DNA of 64,000 nucleotides from Leifsonia sp. PS1209 (GCF_012317045.1 NZ_CP051154.1:62001-126000), one strand, 5' to 3'. Counted from the stretch's first letter, positions 18,034-26,736 are shown. The notes: generated by a model not told the origin, from the sequence alone. Translations and numbers: made by a program.

Positions 18034-18428
18034 GTCCGCCTTCCGGATGGTGTGCGGTCCATCGTGCTCCCGCTCGGCCGACGTCGCAATGCCGCGCGAT
18101 AGAACCTGACCAGTTCCGAAGCCGGAGGACGCTGGCGGGCCATCGACGCCGCATCCACCCGCTTCGCCGCCAGGTGGTGGCGCCACGACTCCTCCGCGCA
18201 GCGGAAGTCCCAGCCCGCCGCGGCCGCCGCCTCGAGGGTGCGGCACCAGCCGATCAGCTCGCGACCCTCCGAAGTCGGCGCCCAGGTGACCACCCGGAAC
18301 CACACATCCGGCCGGTTCGGGTCGCCGAACGCGAACCGGCGCACCACCGCGTACGGGCCGCCGAGCGTCCCCTGCCGCAGGAGCCACTCGCTCGCCTGCG
18401 CGTTCGTCACCGGGTGCCACGCGCCCAC
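18030..18428 (-). CDS. Hypothetical protein
   Basis: This 132-residue soluble protein is not recognised. It is rich in Trp (WHPV, EWLL, VWFRVVTW, GWCRTL, GWDFRCAEESW), which suggests a compact folded domain. The GTG at 18428 is chosen because AAGGAG lies 4 bp upstream; the longer open frame to 18650 would overlap the AzlD gene on the same strand. It overlaps the DUF6328 gene by ATGA, so the two probably act together. Confidence 0.6.
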   Translation of the reverse strand: MGAWHPVTNAQASEWLLRQGTLGGPYAVVRRFAFGDPNRPDVWFRVVTWAPTSEGRELIGWCRTLEAAAAAGWDFRCAEESWRHHLAAKRVDAASMARQRPPASELVRFYRAALRRRPSGSTMDRTPSGRRT

Positions 18429-18510
18429 TGCTCTCCTTCTCGGGTCCGCAGCCCGGCCCGCTGCGTCCTGAGCATACGAACCGCCGCCGACACCGCGGGC
18501 GCGGCGGCGG

Positions 18511-18816
18511 TCAGGTGAGCAGGCGGATGAGCGCGGCGACGACCGCAGCGGCGGGGACGACGACGATGAAGGGCACGCGGAGGGCGTAGAGGCCGGCGGC
18601 GATGGCGACGGCCGGGAGGCGCGCATCCAGTTGGAGGGCCTGGCCTGCACCGAACGTCTGCACGCAGATCAGGGCGGCGAGGAGTGCGGCCGTCAGAAGG
18701 TCGCTGGCGCGGGCGACCGTCGGGTGGTCGAGAGCCTTCGGCGGGACCAGCCAGCCCACCGCCTTGAGGGTGAGGACCGCGATCGACGCCAGCAGGATGA
18801 TGTTCCACGTGGTCAC
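18511..18816 (-). CDS. azlD: AzlD family branched-chain amino acid transport protein
   Basis: This 101-residue protein has about four membrane segments and the AzlD layout, including LTLKAVGWLVPP near the N-terminus and LPAVAIAAGLYALRVP in the C-terminal half. AzlD is the small subunit that works with AzlC to export branched-chain amino acids or analogues. Its GTG start overlaps the azlC stop codon (GTGA). Confidence 0.85.
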   Translation of the reverse strand: MTTWNIILLASIAVLTLKAVGWLVPPKALDHPTVARASDLLTAALLAALICVQTFGAGQALQLDARLPAVAIAAGLYALRVPFIVVVPAAAVVAALIRLLT

Positions 18817-19553
18817 GGCTCCACCTCCCTCTCCATCGGGATGGCCTCGGGATGCGGTGGGTCCGAGCGCTGCCCGAACACGTTGAGGACGCCGGCTAGG
18901 ATGGCCACCGCGGCGGCGGCCAGCACGGGAAGACCCGGCATCAGGAAGGGCGTGAGCAGGGTGGCGACGAACCCGGCCGCGACGGCGACGGCCTGCGTCT
19001 GGCGGGCCTTGAGCCGCGGCCAGAGCAGGCCGAGGAACGCGGCGGCCGCAGCAGCATCCAGCCCGTACGCCTTGACGTCGCCGATCAGGTTGCCGAGCAG
19101 GGCGCCCGCGAGGGTGGTCAGGTTCCAGCCGATGTAGACGACGAGGCCGGTGGTCCAGAAGCCGATGCGCTGTGCCCGCGGTTCCTGGTGCGCGGTCGCG
19201 ACGGCGGTGGACTCGTCGATGGTCAGCTGCGTCGCCGCCGCCCTCCGCCAGAAGCCCGGCCCGATGATGCGGGAGAGACGCAGCGCGTAGAACGAGTTGC
19301 GCACGCCGAGCAGTGCGGCCCCGGCGATAGCAGATCCGCCGGCCGCGACGCCACCGGAGGCGAGCACGCCGATCAGCGCGAACTGCGAGCCCCCGCTGAA
19401 CATCAGCAGACTGAGCACGCACGCCTGCCAGACGTCGAGCCCGGATGCGGTCGCCAGTGCCCCGAACGAGACCCCGTACGCCGCCGTGGCGATGCCGACG
19501 GCCCAGCCGGAGCGCGCAGCGGCGCGCTCGTCCTGGCTGCGTTCCCGACTCAC
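18813..19553 (-). CDS. azlC: AzlC family branched-chain amino acid permease
   Basis: This 246-residue protein has multiple membrane segments and AzlC motifs: FGALATASGLDVWQA, LMFSGGSQFALIG and LLGVRNSFYALRLS near residues 30-95. With AzlD it forms an exporter of valine, leucine, isoleucine or toxic analogues. The two genes are the whole operon; no Lrp-type regulator is adjacent. The short gap to the convergent-side TetR gene (19554-19619) holds nothing obvious. Confidence 0.88.
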   Translation of the reverse strand: MSRERSQDERAAARSGWAVGIATAAYGVSFGALATASGLDVWQACVLSLLMFSGGSQFALIGVLASGGVAAGGSAIAGAALLGVRNSFYALRLSRIIGPGFWRRAAATQLTIDESTAVATAHQEPRAQRIGFWTTGLVVYIGWNLTTLAGALLGNLIGDVKAYGLDAAAAAAFLGLLWPRLKARQTQAVAVAAGFVATLLTPFLMPGLPVLAAAAVAILAGVLNVFGQRSDPPHPEAIPMEREVEP

Positions 19554-19619
19554 CCTCCCGACCCTAGCCCGTGGTATGCCGGAGGTTCAGGGGGCGTGCG
19601 GATTCAGGTGCGTGGCAGT

Positions 19620-20174
19620 TCAGGCCGCGTGGCGGAAGAGCCGGGCGACGAGCTCGCCGGCCGTGTCGTCGTCGAGCCGCCAGGGCTGGAAGATGGCGCG
19701 GTAGACGATGGGCGCGACGACGCCGTCCACGATGTCGTCGGCCGTGAGGCCTTCCTCGGCGGCGCGTCCGACGAACATGGTCGCCTCCTCGCGCCGGTTG
19801 CGGAGGCAGTCGGAGGTGCGCTCGCCCGCAGCGCCCGCCCCGCCGCGGAGAAGGGCGGCGTTCACCGGCTTGCGGTAGTGGGCGACCAGTTCGCTCGCCC
19901 AGGCGGTGAGGTCGTCGCGCAGGCTGCCGCTGGCGGGCAGTGGGCGCTCCGGGTCGAGCCGGTAGGTGGCGATGTCGTTGATGAGGGTGGGCAGGTCTCC
20001 CCAGCGGCGGTAGATGCTCGTGGGGTTGACGCCGGCGCGCTCGGCGATCATCGGAACGGTCACGCGGTCCTGGCCGCGCTCTTTGACGAGCTCTTCCACG
20101 GCCGTCCTGACGCTGTGGATGACCGCGGCGCTGCGTCCGCCCGTCCGCCTCGACGGTGTGGTCGTTGTTTCCAT
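19620..20174 (-). CDS. TetR/AcrR family transcriptional repressor
   Basis: This 184-residue protein has an N-terminal HTH (VTVPMIAERAGVNPTSIYRRWGDLPTLI, around residues 38-65) and a helical ligand domain similar to TetR_C members that regulate MFS pumps. It is divergent from the MFS transporter at 20264. Two identical-format operators, AAAGCAA-N6-TTGCTTT, lie in the gap, so it very likely represses both itself and the transporter until a toxic substrate binds. Confidence 0.9.
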   Translation of the reverse strand: METTTTPSRRTGGRSAAVIHSVRTAVEELVKERGQDRVTVPMIAERAGVNPTSIYRRWGDLPTLINDIATYRLDPERPLPASGSLRDDLTAWASELVAHYRKPVNAALLRGGAGAAGERTSDCLRNRREEATMFVGRAAEEGLTADDIVDGVVAPIVYRAIFQPWRLDDDTAGELVARLFRHAA

Positions 20175-20186
20175 ACGGAATAGCTT

Positions 20187-20206
20187 AAAGCAAAAACTGT
20201 TGCTTT
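20187..20206. promoter_or_regulatory. TetR operator 1
   Basis: AAAGCAA-AAACTG-TTGCTTT is a perfect inverted repeat with a 6-bp spacer, 13 bp before the TetR start codon. Confidence 0.8.
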
Positions 20207-20233
20207 TGAAGTGCGCGTGGGGCTAGCATCCCT

Positions 20234-20253
20234 AAAGCAATCAGATTTGCTTT
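20234..20253. promoter_or_regulatory. TetR operator 2
   Basis: AAAGCAA-TCAGAT-TTGCTTT repeats the operator at 20187-20206 with the same half-sites and spacer length, 47 bp away. It lies directly before the GGAGG ribosome site of the MFS gene. Confidence 0.8.
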
Positions 20254-20263
20254 TGGAGGAATG

Positions 20264-21520
20264 ATGACGACAGCCGAAGAGACGCGCACCATCCCGGTCG
20301 CAGCGATCCCCGCCACCCGCGCCTCCCGGCGCGGCCGGGGCCCCATGCCCGCCTTCGTCGGCACGTCCCTGGCGTTCGTCGCCGTGGCCCTCGCTGTCGG
20401 CGCCCCCAGCCCGCTCTTCGTGCTCTACCAGCACGAGTGGGGCTTCGCCCCGTGGCTGCTCACCGTCGCCTTCGCGATCTACGCGATCACCCTCCTCGTG
20501 ACCCTGCTGGTCGCCGGCTCGCTCTCCGACCACATCGGCCGGCGACCCGTGCTGATCGGGGCGCTCGCGCTGCAGGTGGTCGCGATGCTGATGTTCCTGT
20601 TCGCGCAGGACATCGGCTGGATCATCGCGGCCCGCTCCGTGCAGGGCGTCGCGACCGGCGCGGCGATGAGCACCTTCACCGCCGCGATCGTCGAGCTGGC
20701 GCCCGAGCGCCACAAGAAGCTCGGCGCCACCATCGGCAGCACCGCCCCGGTCGGCGGCATCGCCCTCGGAGCGTTCTTCACCGGGCTCGCTGTGCAGTTC
20801 GTGCCGCAGCCGACCACGCTCGTCTTCGTCAGCCTCGTCGTGCTGTTCGTGGCCGGACTCCTCGTGGTGATCGGCTCCCGCGAGACGGTGACGCGGCGGC
20901 CGGGAGCGGTGAACTCGCTCATCCCGCGGCTCGTCGTGCCCCGGGCCGCCCGCGCGGAGTTCGTCGGCGCCATCCCGCTGTTCGTGGCCACGTGGATGCT
21001 CGCGGGGCTGTTCATCGGGCTCTCGCCGTCCATCCTGAGCGGCGTCTTCCACCTCGACAGCGGTCTGCTCAACGGCGCCATCGTGGCCGTGCCGCCCGCC
21101 GTCGGAGCGACGGCGGGGCTGCTGCTCACCCGGGCGCCCGCCCGCACCACGGCCATCGTCTCGATGGGCGCGATCATCGTCGGCATCGCAGTCGCCGCGG
21201 CCGGCATCGGGTTCGCGGTGCTCTGGCTGCTGTTCGCCGGAGCGGTGATCGCGGGCGCCGGGTTCGGCGCCGGGTTCTCCTCGATGCTCAGGATGCTCGC
21301 CCCGCTCGCCCCGAACAACCAGCGCGCAGAACTGTTCGCCGGGATCTTCCTGGTCAGCTACATCGCGTACGGCGTGCCAGCGCTCGTCGCCGGCGAGCTG
21401 ATCAGCGTGGTCGGCCTGCTGCCGACAGCGCTCGGCTACACGGTGGCGATCGCGCTCGCCGCGGTGATCGCCCTGGTGGTTCAAGTCGGGCGGGCCCGCG
21501 CGGTCACTCCACGTCGATGA
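20264..21520 (+). CDS. MFS transporter (drug-efflux type)
   Basis: This 418-residue protein has about twelve membrane segments and the MFS loop motif GSLSDHIGRRP between helices 2 and 3, plus GAAMSTFTAAIVELAPERHKK after helix 4. It resembles DHA1 drug:H+ antiporters. The ATG at 20264 lies 4 bp after GGAGG; an ATG at 20261 is adjacent but too close to the ribosome site. The divergent TetR repressor and two operators indicate inducible efflux. The 3' end overlaps the convergent oxidoreductase gene by 17 bp. Substrate unknown. Confidence 0.9.
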   Translation: MTTAEETRTIPVAAIPATRASRRGRGPMPAFVGTSLAFVAVALAVGAPSPLFVLYQHEWGFAPWLLTVAFAIYAITLLVTLLVAGSLSDHIGRRPVLIGALALQVVAMLMFLFAQDIGWIIAARSVQGVATGAAMSTFTAAIVELAPERHKKLGATIGSTAPVGGIALGAFFTGLAVQFVPQPTTLVFVSLVVLFVAGLLVVIGSRETVTRRPGAVNSLIPRLVVPRAARAEFVGAIPLFVATWMLAGLFIGLSPSILSGVFHLDSGLLNGAIVAVPPAVGATAGLLLTRAPARTTAIVSMGAIIVGIAVAAAGIGFAVLWLLFAGAVIAGAGFGAGFSSMLRMLAPLAPNNQRAELFAGIFLVSYIAYGVPALVAGELISVVGLLPTALGYTVAIALAAVIALVVQVGRARAVTPRR

Positions 21521-22523
21521 GCACCTTGCCCACGATGCCGTCCTCGACGGCGTCGTGGGCAGCGGCCGTCTCGCTGAGCGGGAACCGCGTCAGCGGCAGC
21601 CCGTGCTCCGCGCCGACCGGCAGCGCTCCGTCGGCGACGGCAGCGGACACGGCCCGCACGGCGGCGTCCTTCGACTCCGCGGTCGTCGTGTACGTGAGGA
21701 CGAACTGGAAGCGCAGGTTCTTGCCCATGCTCGGGCGCACCGGAATGGTGACGGCGGGCTCGCCGGGGCTGTCGGCGTAGATGGCGATGGAGGCGTTCGG
21801 GGCGGCGATCCGCGCATCCAGTTCGGCGTTGGCGGTGGCGTTCACCTCGACCACGATGTCCACGCCGCGCGGGGCGAGCGCTCCGATGGCCTGGGCGGTG
21901 TCCCCGTCGCGGTAGTTGACCACGTGGTGCGCGCCGGCCGCCCTGGCCAGCTCGGCCTTCTCGTGGCTGCTGACGGTGGCGATGACCGTGGCGTCCGCCC
22001 AGACGGCCAGCTGGATGGCCGCGTGCCCGACCGCTCCCGCACCCCCGGCGACCAGCACCGTACGACCGCTGAGCGCGCCGGGCGAGAGCTCCGACGGGCC
22101 GCCCTCGTGCACGGTGAGCGCCCGGTGCGCGGTGAGTGCCGGGATCCCGAGGGAGGCGCCGACATCGAAGGACGCGCCATCCGGAAGTGGAACCACCTGG
22201 CGCGCGGGAAGCACCGCGAACTCCTGCGCCGTGCCGTCGGGACGCTGGTAGGCCGCATCCCAGACCCAGACCCTGTCGCCCACGGCGAACCCGGTGACGC
22301 CGTCGCCGACCTCGTCCACGGTGCCCGCGCCATCCTGGTTCGGCACCTGCGGGCGCGGCAGCTGATCGTCGCCACTGCCGCGACGCGCCTTCCAGTCGGT
22401 GGGGTTCACCCCCGACACCCGGATGCGCACGCGCACCTCGCCCGGTCCGGCGTGCGACTCCTCGCGCTCGCCGTACTGCAGAACGTCCGATGATCCGGTG
22501 GAGCTATAGGTGACAGCCTTCAT
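21504..22523 (-). CDS. NADPH:quinone reductase-like zinc-independent alcohol dehydrogenase
   Basis: This 339-residue MDR-superfamily protein starts MKAVTYSSTGSSDVLQYGE and has the GroES-like N-terminal domain with GVNPTDWKARRG, then a Rossmann domain with VLVAGGAGAVGHAAIQLAVWAGA-like binding motif (AGGAGAVGHAAIQLA). The zinc-ligand Cys residues of alcohol dehydrogenases are missing, as in quinone reductases/zeta-crystallins. It should reduce quinones or enones with NADPH. It stands alone, converging on the MFS gene. Confidence 0.87.
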   Translation of the reverse strand: MKAVTYSSTGSSDVLQYGEREESHAGPGEVRVRIRVSGVNPTDWKARRGSGDDQLPRPQVPNQDGAGTVDEVGDGVTGFAVGDRVWVWDAAYQRPDGTAQEFAVLPARQVVPLPDGASFDVGASLGIPALTAHRALTVHEGGPSELSPGALSGRTVLVAGGAGAVGHAAIQLAVWADATVIATVSSHEKAELARAAGAHHVVNYRDGDTAQAIGALAPRGVDIVVEVNATANAELDARIAAPNASIAIYADSPGEPAVTIPVRPSMGKNLRFQFVLTYTTTAESKDAAVRAVSAAVADGALPVGAEHGLPLTRFPLSETAAAHDAVEDGIVGKVLIDVE

Positions 22524-22594
22524 GTGACCAGCAAACCACCCGTCGCCCGAATCTCTTCCACGAATGTCGTTCGCGGTCGCTGACTCGCCGCGCG

Positions 22595-23782
22595 TCAGCC
22601 GGTGGAGCAGGCGCCCGAACTGATCGGCGCGGCGCTCACCGACGAGAGCACGGGACGCAGCTCCGCGAGCGTCAGCGCGTATCCGGTGTCCGGGTCGACC
22701 GTCGAGCGCGCGAACACCACGCCGACCACATCCCCCGACGTGTCGAGCAGCGGGCCGCCCGAGTTGCCGGGCCGCACGCTGCCGCGCAGCGAGTAGATGT
22801 CTCGCTCGACCGAACCGCTCTGGTAGATGTCGGTGCCGCGCGCCATGATGCGGTCGCGCACGCGCTCCGGGCTGATCGTGAACGGCCCGTTGCCCGGATA
22901 GCCGGCGGCGTAGGTCTGCGCACCGGCGGTGACGTCTTTGCCGATGTCGAGCGGCGGCGCCATGATGTCCGTCACGTCGAGCACTGCGAGATCGCGCTCC
23001 GGATCGAACGCGACGAGGGTGGCGCGCTCCGCCCTGTCGTCGCCCGGCTCCCGCACCACGATGCTGGATGCGCCGGCGACGACGTGCGCGTTCGTCACCA
23101 CGCGTCCGCTCTGCACCACCCACCCGCTGCCCTCCGAGTCGACGCCGCAGGCGGGCTTCGACGCGAGGACCGTGACCACGGAGGCCTGGGACGCTGCCAC
23201 GGCGGCCGGGACGGACGGGTCGGGCGCCTGTATGGTCTTGATCGGCTCCCCGCCCTCGAAGACCTGCGGCAGTCCGGCGCCCGCGAGGGCGTCATCGACG
23301 GCACCGAGCACGGTGCTGGCGGGGAAGGGGGCCATGCTGTCGAGGGCCGCGACCACGCGCGACGAGCTCGCGGCCTGCACGACCGTGGCGAGGCTGGTCG
23401 CCATCGCGAACCCGGCGATGAGCCAGACCACCACGGCCCAGGTGAGCAGCCCGAGCACGGCGCCGACGAGCGAGTCGAGCCAGCGGATCGGTCCGTGCCG
23501 CACCAGCTTGCCGATCACGGAGGCGATGCCGGCGGCGATGGCGTACGCGGCGCCCGCGCAGATCAGGATGACGATGGCGGCGACGATGGAGCGCTCGGTG
23601 ACGCTGCCCCATCCGGCGTCTGCCAGCCAGGTGACGACGACAGGGGCGAGGGTCAGTCCGCCCCAGAGACCGAGGCCGAGACCGACGAGCGAACCGGCAG
23701 CGCGGATCGCGCCGTTGCTCCAGCCGGCGGCGATCGCCACGACGGCGAGCACCACGAGCACCACGTCGACAACGATCTCCAC
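22595..23782 (-). CDS. MarP-like membrane-anchored serine protease (CvpA domain + trypsin-like)
   Basis: The ~395-residue protein has four N-terminal membrane helices of CvpA/colicin V type (residues 1-150), then a chymotrypsin-fold protease. The catalytic triad is visible: His in VTNAHVVAG, Asp in DPERDLAVL and Ser in RPGNSGGPL. The domain order is that of MarP of mycobacteria, an acid- and oxidative-stress protease facing the cell wall. Two Cys residues (KPACGVDSEGS and the terminal GACSTG) may form a disulfide. The GTG at 23782 gives the usual short N-terminus; an in-frame GTG at 23800 is the alternative. Confidence 0.88.
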   Translation of the reverse strand: MEIVVDVVLVVLAVVAIAAGWSNGAIRAAGSLVGLGLGLWGGLTLAPVVVTWLADAGWGSVTERSIVAAIVILICAGAAYAIAAGIASVIGKLVRHGPIRWLDSLVGAVLGLLTWAVVVWLIAGFAMATSLATVVQAASSSRVVAALDSMAPFPASTVLGAVDDALAGAGLPQVFEGGEPIKTIQAPDPSVPAAVAASQASVVTVLASKPACGVDSEGSGWVVQSGRVVTNAHVVAGASSIVVREPGDDRAERATLVAFDPERDLAVLDVTDIMAPPLDIGKDVTAGAQTYAAGYPGNGPFTISPERVRDRIMARGTDIYQSGSVERDIYSLRGSVRPGNSGGPLLDTSGDVVGVVFARSTVDPDTGYALTLAELRPVLSSVSAAPISSGACSTG

Positions 23783-23936
23783 CCGCCCACCATGCCCCAC
23801 CAGGCTGTGCGCGGGCTCAACCCCACGTGTGTGTCCTCCGCACCATCCCGTCGCCCCCTTCCACCGGGTGGATGCGAGGGCTACCGTCCGTTGCCAGAGG
23901 GACGCAGCCGCGTCCAGACGACGAAAGGATCACCGG

Positions 23937-24107
23937 ATGAGCGACCAGCAGAACCGCCCAGACCTCGACGACGGCGAGCGGGAGATGACGAACGACGACT
24001 TCACCGCGTCCGATCCTGACCACGGCAAGGAGTCCGAGCCGTCGCAGCAGCAGCACCACAACGCGGAGACCGAAGAGGACACCGCGTCGGGCGGCGCTCC
24101 CGACTGA
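23937..24107 (+). CDS. Small acidic hydrophilic protein
   Basis: This 56-residue protein is highly polar and acidic with no hydrophobic core (MSDQQNRPDLDDGEREMTND...), so it is probably disordered. A GAAAGGA ribosome site lies 8 bp before the ATG, which supports it being real. Function not recognised; similar short acidic proteins occur in related actinobacteria, often stress-related, but that is only analogy. Confidence 0.6.
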   Translation: MSDQQNRPDLDDGEREMTNDDFTASDPDHGKESEPSQQQHHNAETEEDTASGGAPD

Positions 24108-24143
24108 GCGGGTACCCGACGGAGCGGGTGCGCCGGCCGGGCG

Positions 24144-24272
24144 TCAGGCGCGCCCGTCCTCCTCGTCCCCGTCGTCGACGGCGGCAGGGTCGGGGAGCGG
24201 GGCGGGCACGATGTCCGGGTCCATCTGCTCGGTGGGGACCGCGGCCGGCTGGTTCTGGGCGTCTTTGTCCAT
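24144..24272 (-). CDS. Very small acidic protein (42 aa)
   Basis: An open frame encodes MDKDAQNQPAAVPTEQMDPD and then a Pro/Asp/Glu-rich tail ending DDGDEEDGRA. Its composition is coherent and polar, and similar in style to the acidic protein encoded on the opposite strand just before it (convergent, 36-bp gap). No clear ribosome site is visible, so confidence is modest. Confidence 0.4.
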   Translation of the reverse strand: MDKDAQNQPAAVPTEQMDPDIVPAPLPDPAAVDDGDEEDGRA

Positions 24273-24349
24273 GCGGCGACGTTACGCCCCCTGCCAGGCG
24301 GCCGTAAACCCCCTTCGGAACGCCGGCGGGCACGCGTACCGTCCCCGGC

Positions 24350-25243
24350 ATGACCGATCAACTGACTTTCCAGAATCCCGTCGACCGCTTCGATCCGGTC
24401 GACGCGCCCAAGCAGGACCAGGATGCGCCCGGTCTGGATGCCGACCTCGCTCCGCACGCCGACCACGGCGAGAAGTCGTATCGGGGCACAGGCAGGCTGA
24501 CCGGCCGCAAGGCGCTGGTCACCGGGGGAGACTCCGGCATCGGCGCCGCCGTGGCCATCGCGTTCGCCAGGGAGGGCGCCGACGTCGCCATCGCCTACCT
24601 TCCCGACGAGGAGGAGGACGCCCGCCGCGTCGCTGCCGTGCTCGAGGACAGCGGCTCGACCGTCGCGACGCTCGCGTACGACATCACCACTGCGGAGGCG
24701 TGCCGTACCCTCGTCGCCGACGCGGTCGAAGCGCTCGGCGGCCTCGACATCCTGGTGAACAACGCGGGCAAGCAGCAGTTCTGCGAGCGGCTGGAAGACC
24801 TGAGCGACGAGCAGTTCGATGAGACGTTCCGCACGAACGTGTACGCGATGTTCTGGATCACCAAGGCCGCGCTTCCGCACCTGGCTCCCGGGTCGAGCAT
24901 CATCAACACCACGTCCATCCAGGCGTACGCGCCGAGCGAGATCCTGGTCGACTACGCCACCACGAAGGCGTCGATCAACACGTTCACCAAGGCGCTCGCC
25001 GCGCAGCTCGCGCCGCGCGGCATCCGGGTGAACGCGGTGGCGCCCGGCCCGATCTGGACGCCGCTGCAGGTGTCCGGCGGCCAGCCGAAGGATGCGCTCC
25101 CCGACTTCGGAGAGCAGACGCCGATGGGCCGCGCCGGCCAGCCAACCGAGCTCGCGCCCGCCTACGTCTTCCTGGCTTCCCCGGAGTCCAGCTACGTCAC
25201 CGGCGACACCCTCAACGTCAACGGCGGCATGCCCACGCCCTGA
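24350..25243 (+). CDS. SDR family oxidoreductase (YghA/general-stress type)
   Basis: This 297-residue short-chain dehydrogenase has the long N-terminal extension (~45 residues, FQNPVDRFDPVDAPKQDQ...) typical of the YghA/GsiB-linked stress SDRs, then TGGDSGIG, NNAGKQQ, the Ser in INTTSIQAY, and YATTKAS for the Tyr/Lys pair. It ends with YVTGDTLNVNGGMPTP. Such enzymes reduce aldehydes or ketones; a specific substrate cannot be read. A large inverted repeat follows 5 bp after the stop. Confidence 0.88.
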   Translation: MTDQLTFQNPVDRFDPVDAPKQDQDAPGLDADLAPHADHGEKSYRGTGRLTGRKALVTGGDSGIGAAVAIAFAREGADVAIAYLPDEEEDARRVAAVLEDSGSTVATLAYDITTAEACRTLVADAVEALGGLDILVNNAGKQQFCERLEDLSDEQFDETFRTNVYAMFWITKAALPHLAPGSSIINTTSIQAYAPSEILVDYATTKASINTFTKALAAQLAPRGIRVNAVAPGPIWTPLQVSGGQPKDALPDFGEQTPMGRAGQPTELAPAYVFLASPESSYVTGDTLNVNGGMPTP

Positions 25244-25248
25244 CCCCA

Positions 25249-25316
25249 GCTATCGAGCCGGGACTTGTGTACGCGACACGCCGGGCGTTGGCGTACACAA
25301 GTCCCGGCTCGATAGC
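25249..25316. terminator. Long perfect inverted repeat between convergent genes
   Basis: Two 26-bp arms (25249-25274 and 25291-25316, beginning GCTATCGAGCCGGGACTTGT) are exact complements around a 16-base spacer. It separates convergent genes and can terminate both, but the arms are much longer than needed for a terminator, so a repeat family or mobile remnant is possible. Confidence 0.7.
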
Positions 25317-25330
25317 GCCGTTAGCCGGGA

Positions 25331-26014
25331 TCAGTCCGACTTCGGCTCGGAGTCGGACTTGGGGCGGGGCTTGCGGCGGGCGGTGAGGATGACGATGACC
25401 ACCGCGATCAGCGCGAGCACCACGATGCCGATCGCGATGCCGATAACCAGGCCCACGTCGGTCGTGGATGCGGCTGCGGTCGGTTTCGGGGACCCTGCGG
25501 TCTCCGTCGGCTGGGCACCGGCGGGTTGCGTCGCCTGCGTGGTCGGCTCGGTGGTCGCCTCTCCGCCGGGCGCTGCGGTGCTCGCGCCGCACGCCGTCTT
25601 CTCCGTGCCCTCCGCCGCCGCCGTGCCCGCCGGCGGCTGGTAGGTGAACGCGTACTGGTCGGACACCGTGTGGCCGTCGGCCGAGACGACCTGGTAGCTC
25701 ACCGTGTACTTCCCGGCACCGCCGAGGGCGACGGGGACCGACACCACGGTGTCGGCGACCGTCGTGCATCCGGTCTCGAAGTGGCGTGTTGCCGCATCCG
25801 GGCCCGTGACCGTCACCAGGTTGTTGCCGCCGTAGTCGAGCACGCGGTCGTTGAAGGTGAGCGAGACCGTCTGCAGCGGGGTGGTCACGGTCGCGTCTTT
25901 CGCCGGGTCCGTGCTGATGATGTAGTCGTGGGCGGAGGCGCTCGCCACGGGCAGCAGCGCCAGCCCGACGGCGGCGAGCAGCCCGATGGATGCGGTGCGC
26001 AGACGGTGCGTCAT
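25331..26014 (-). CDS. CopC domain copper-resistance-type protein
   Basis: This 227-residue protein has a signal peptide (residues 1-28, ending SASA|HD), and the mature N-terminal His begins the CopC fold, where His1 is a Cu(II) ligand. It shows LTFNDRVLDYGGNNLVTV and the second ligand region SADGHTVSDQYAFTY. A Thr/Pro/Ala-rich linker leads to one C-terminal membrane helix and a basic tail. It should bind copper on the outer surface. It overlaps the YcnI-like gene by 4 bp. Confidence 0.88.
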   Translation of the reverse strand: MTHRLRTASIGLLAAVGLALLPVASASAHDYIISTDPAKDATVTTPLQTVSLTFNDRVLDYGGNNLVTVTGPDAATRHFETGCTTVADTVVSVPVALGGAGKYTVSYQVVSADGHTVSDQYAFTYQPPAGTAAAEGTEKTACGASTAAPGGEATTEPTTQATQPAGAQPTETAGSPKPTAAASTTDVGLVIGIAIGIVVLALIAVVIVILTARRKPRPKSDSEPKSD

Positions 26015-26736
26015 GCCTCCACCTTCCCACGCCCGCGGCGGGTGGCCGCGAAGACCGCGACCACGAGCGCGATGGCGCCGAGGGCGAGACCGCCGATGCC
26101 GAGGCCGATCGAGAGCGCGTCCGCCGCCATCCCGGACGATGCTGCCGCCGGGGCGGGCGTCGAGTCGACGACGAGCGGGCCGCCGCCCTCCGTCGGAGCG
26201 GGGTCCGTGACGTACACGGTGGGCGCCGGGTGCTCGGGCTCCGCGCCGGATGCCGGGGTCTTCTCGCTCCAGTCGACCACGCTGCCGTCGCTGTAGAACT
26301 GGTGGGTGGGGAGCAGGATCTGGCCGGTCTTCGGCACGGCGCCCGCCGAGATCGTGAACTCCTGGAACTGGCCGGGAGCCACCTGCACGCCGCTGTCGGC
26401 CGTCCAGGTCACGCGCACGGGAGCCTGGGTGATGGTGCCGTCGTCGGTCTTGACCGGCTTCGCCAGCTTCTCGGTGTCGACCGCGGTGGTCCAGCCGGGG
26501 AGCGGAAGGTAGCTGACCGAGGTGAACGGGTCGGCCGTCGGCAGGTCGACCACGAGTTTGACGGTGCCCGCGGTCGCGGACTCGGTCGGCACCTTGAAGG
26601 TGAGCGTGGCGTAGCTGCCCGGCTCGGCCTGGTCGGGGGTGACGTGCACGTGCGCGCTGGCGGCGAGCGGTGCGGACAGCAGCAGGATGGCGGTGGATGC
26701 GGCCGCGATGGACGCGGCGATGGTGCGTTTCTTCAT
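26011..26736 (-). CDS. YcnI-like DUF1775 copper-binding protein
   Basis: This 241-residue secreted protein has a signal peptide ending ASAHVHVTP, giving a mature N-terminal His-Val-His as in YcnI, where it binds Cu(II). The DUF1775 domain follows (VPTESATAGTVKLVVDLP, WTTAVDTEKL, FQEFTISAG), then a Pro-rich linker and a single C-terminal membrane helix with a basic tail. It overlaps copC by ATGA. YcnI and CopC commonly occur together for copper acquisition or homeostasis. Confidence 0.87.
   Translation of the reverse strand: MKKRTIAASIAAASTAILLLSAPLAASAHVHVTPDQAEPGSYATLTFKVPTESATAGTVKLVVDLPTADPFTSVSYLPLPGWTTAVDTEKLAKPVKTDDGTITQAPVRVTWTADSGVQVAPGQFQEFTISAGAVPKTGQILLPTHQFYSDGSVVDWSEKTPASGAEPEHPAPTVYVTDPAPTEGGGPLVVDSTPAPAAASSGMAADALSIGLGIGGLALGAIALVVAVFAATRRGRGKVEA

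Noticed and set aside
18428..18650. N-terminal extension of the 132-residue hypothetical protein
   Set aside because: The extension is Ser/Pro/Arg-rich shadow sequence inside the azlD gene, and a GTG with an AAGGAG site exists at 18428.
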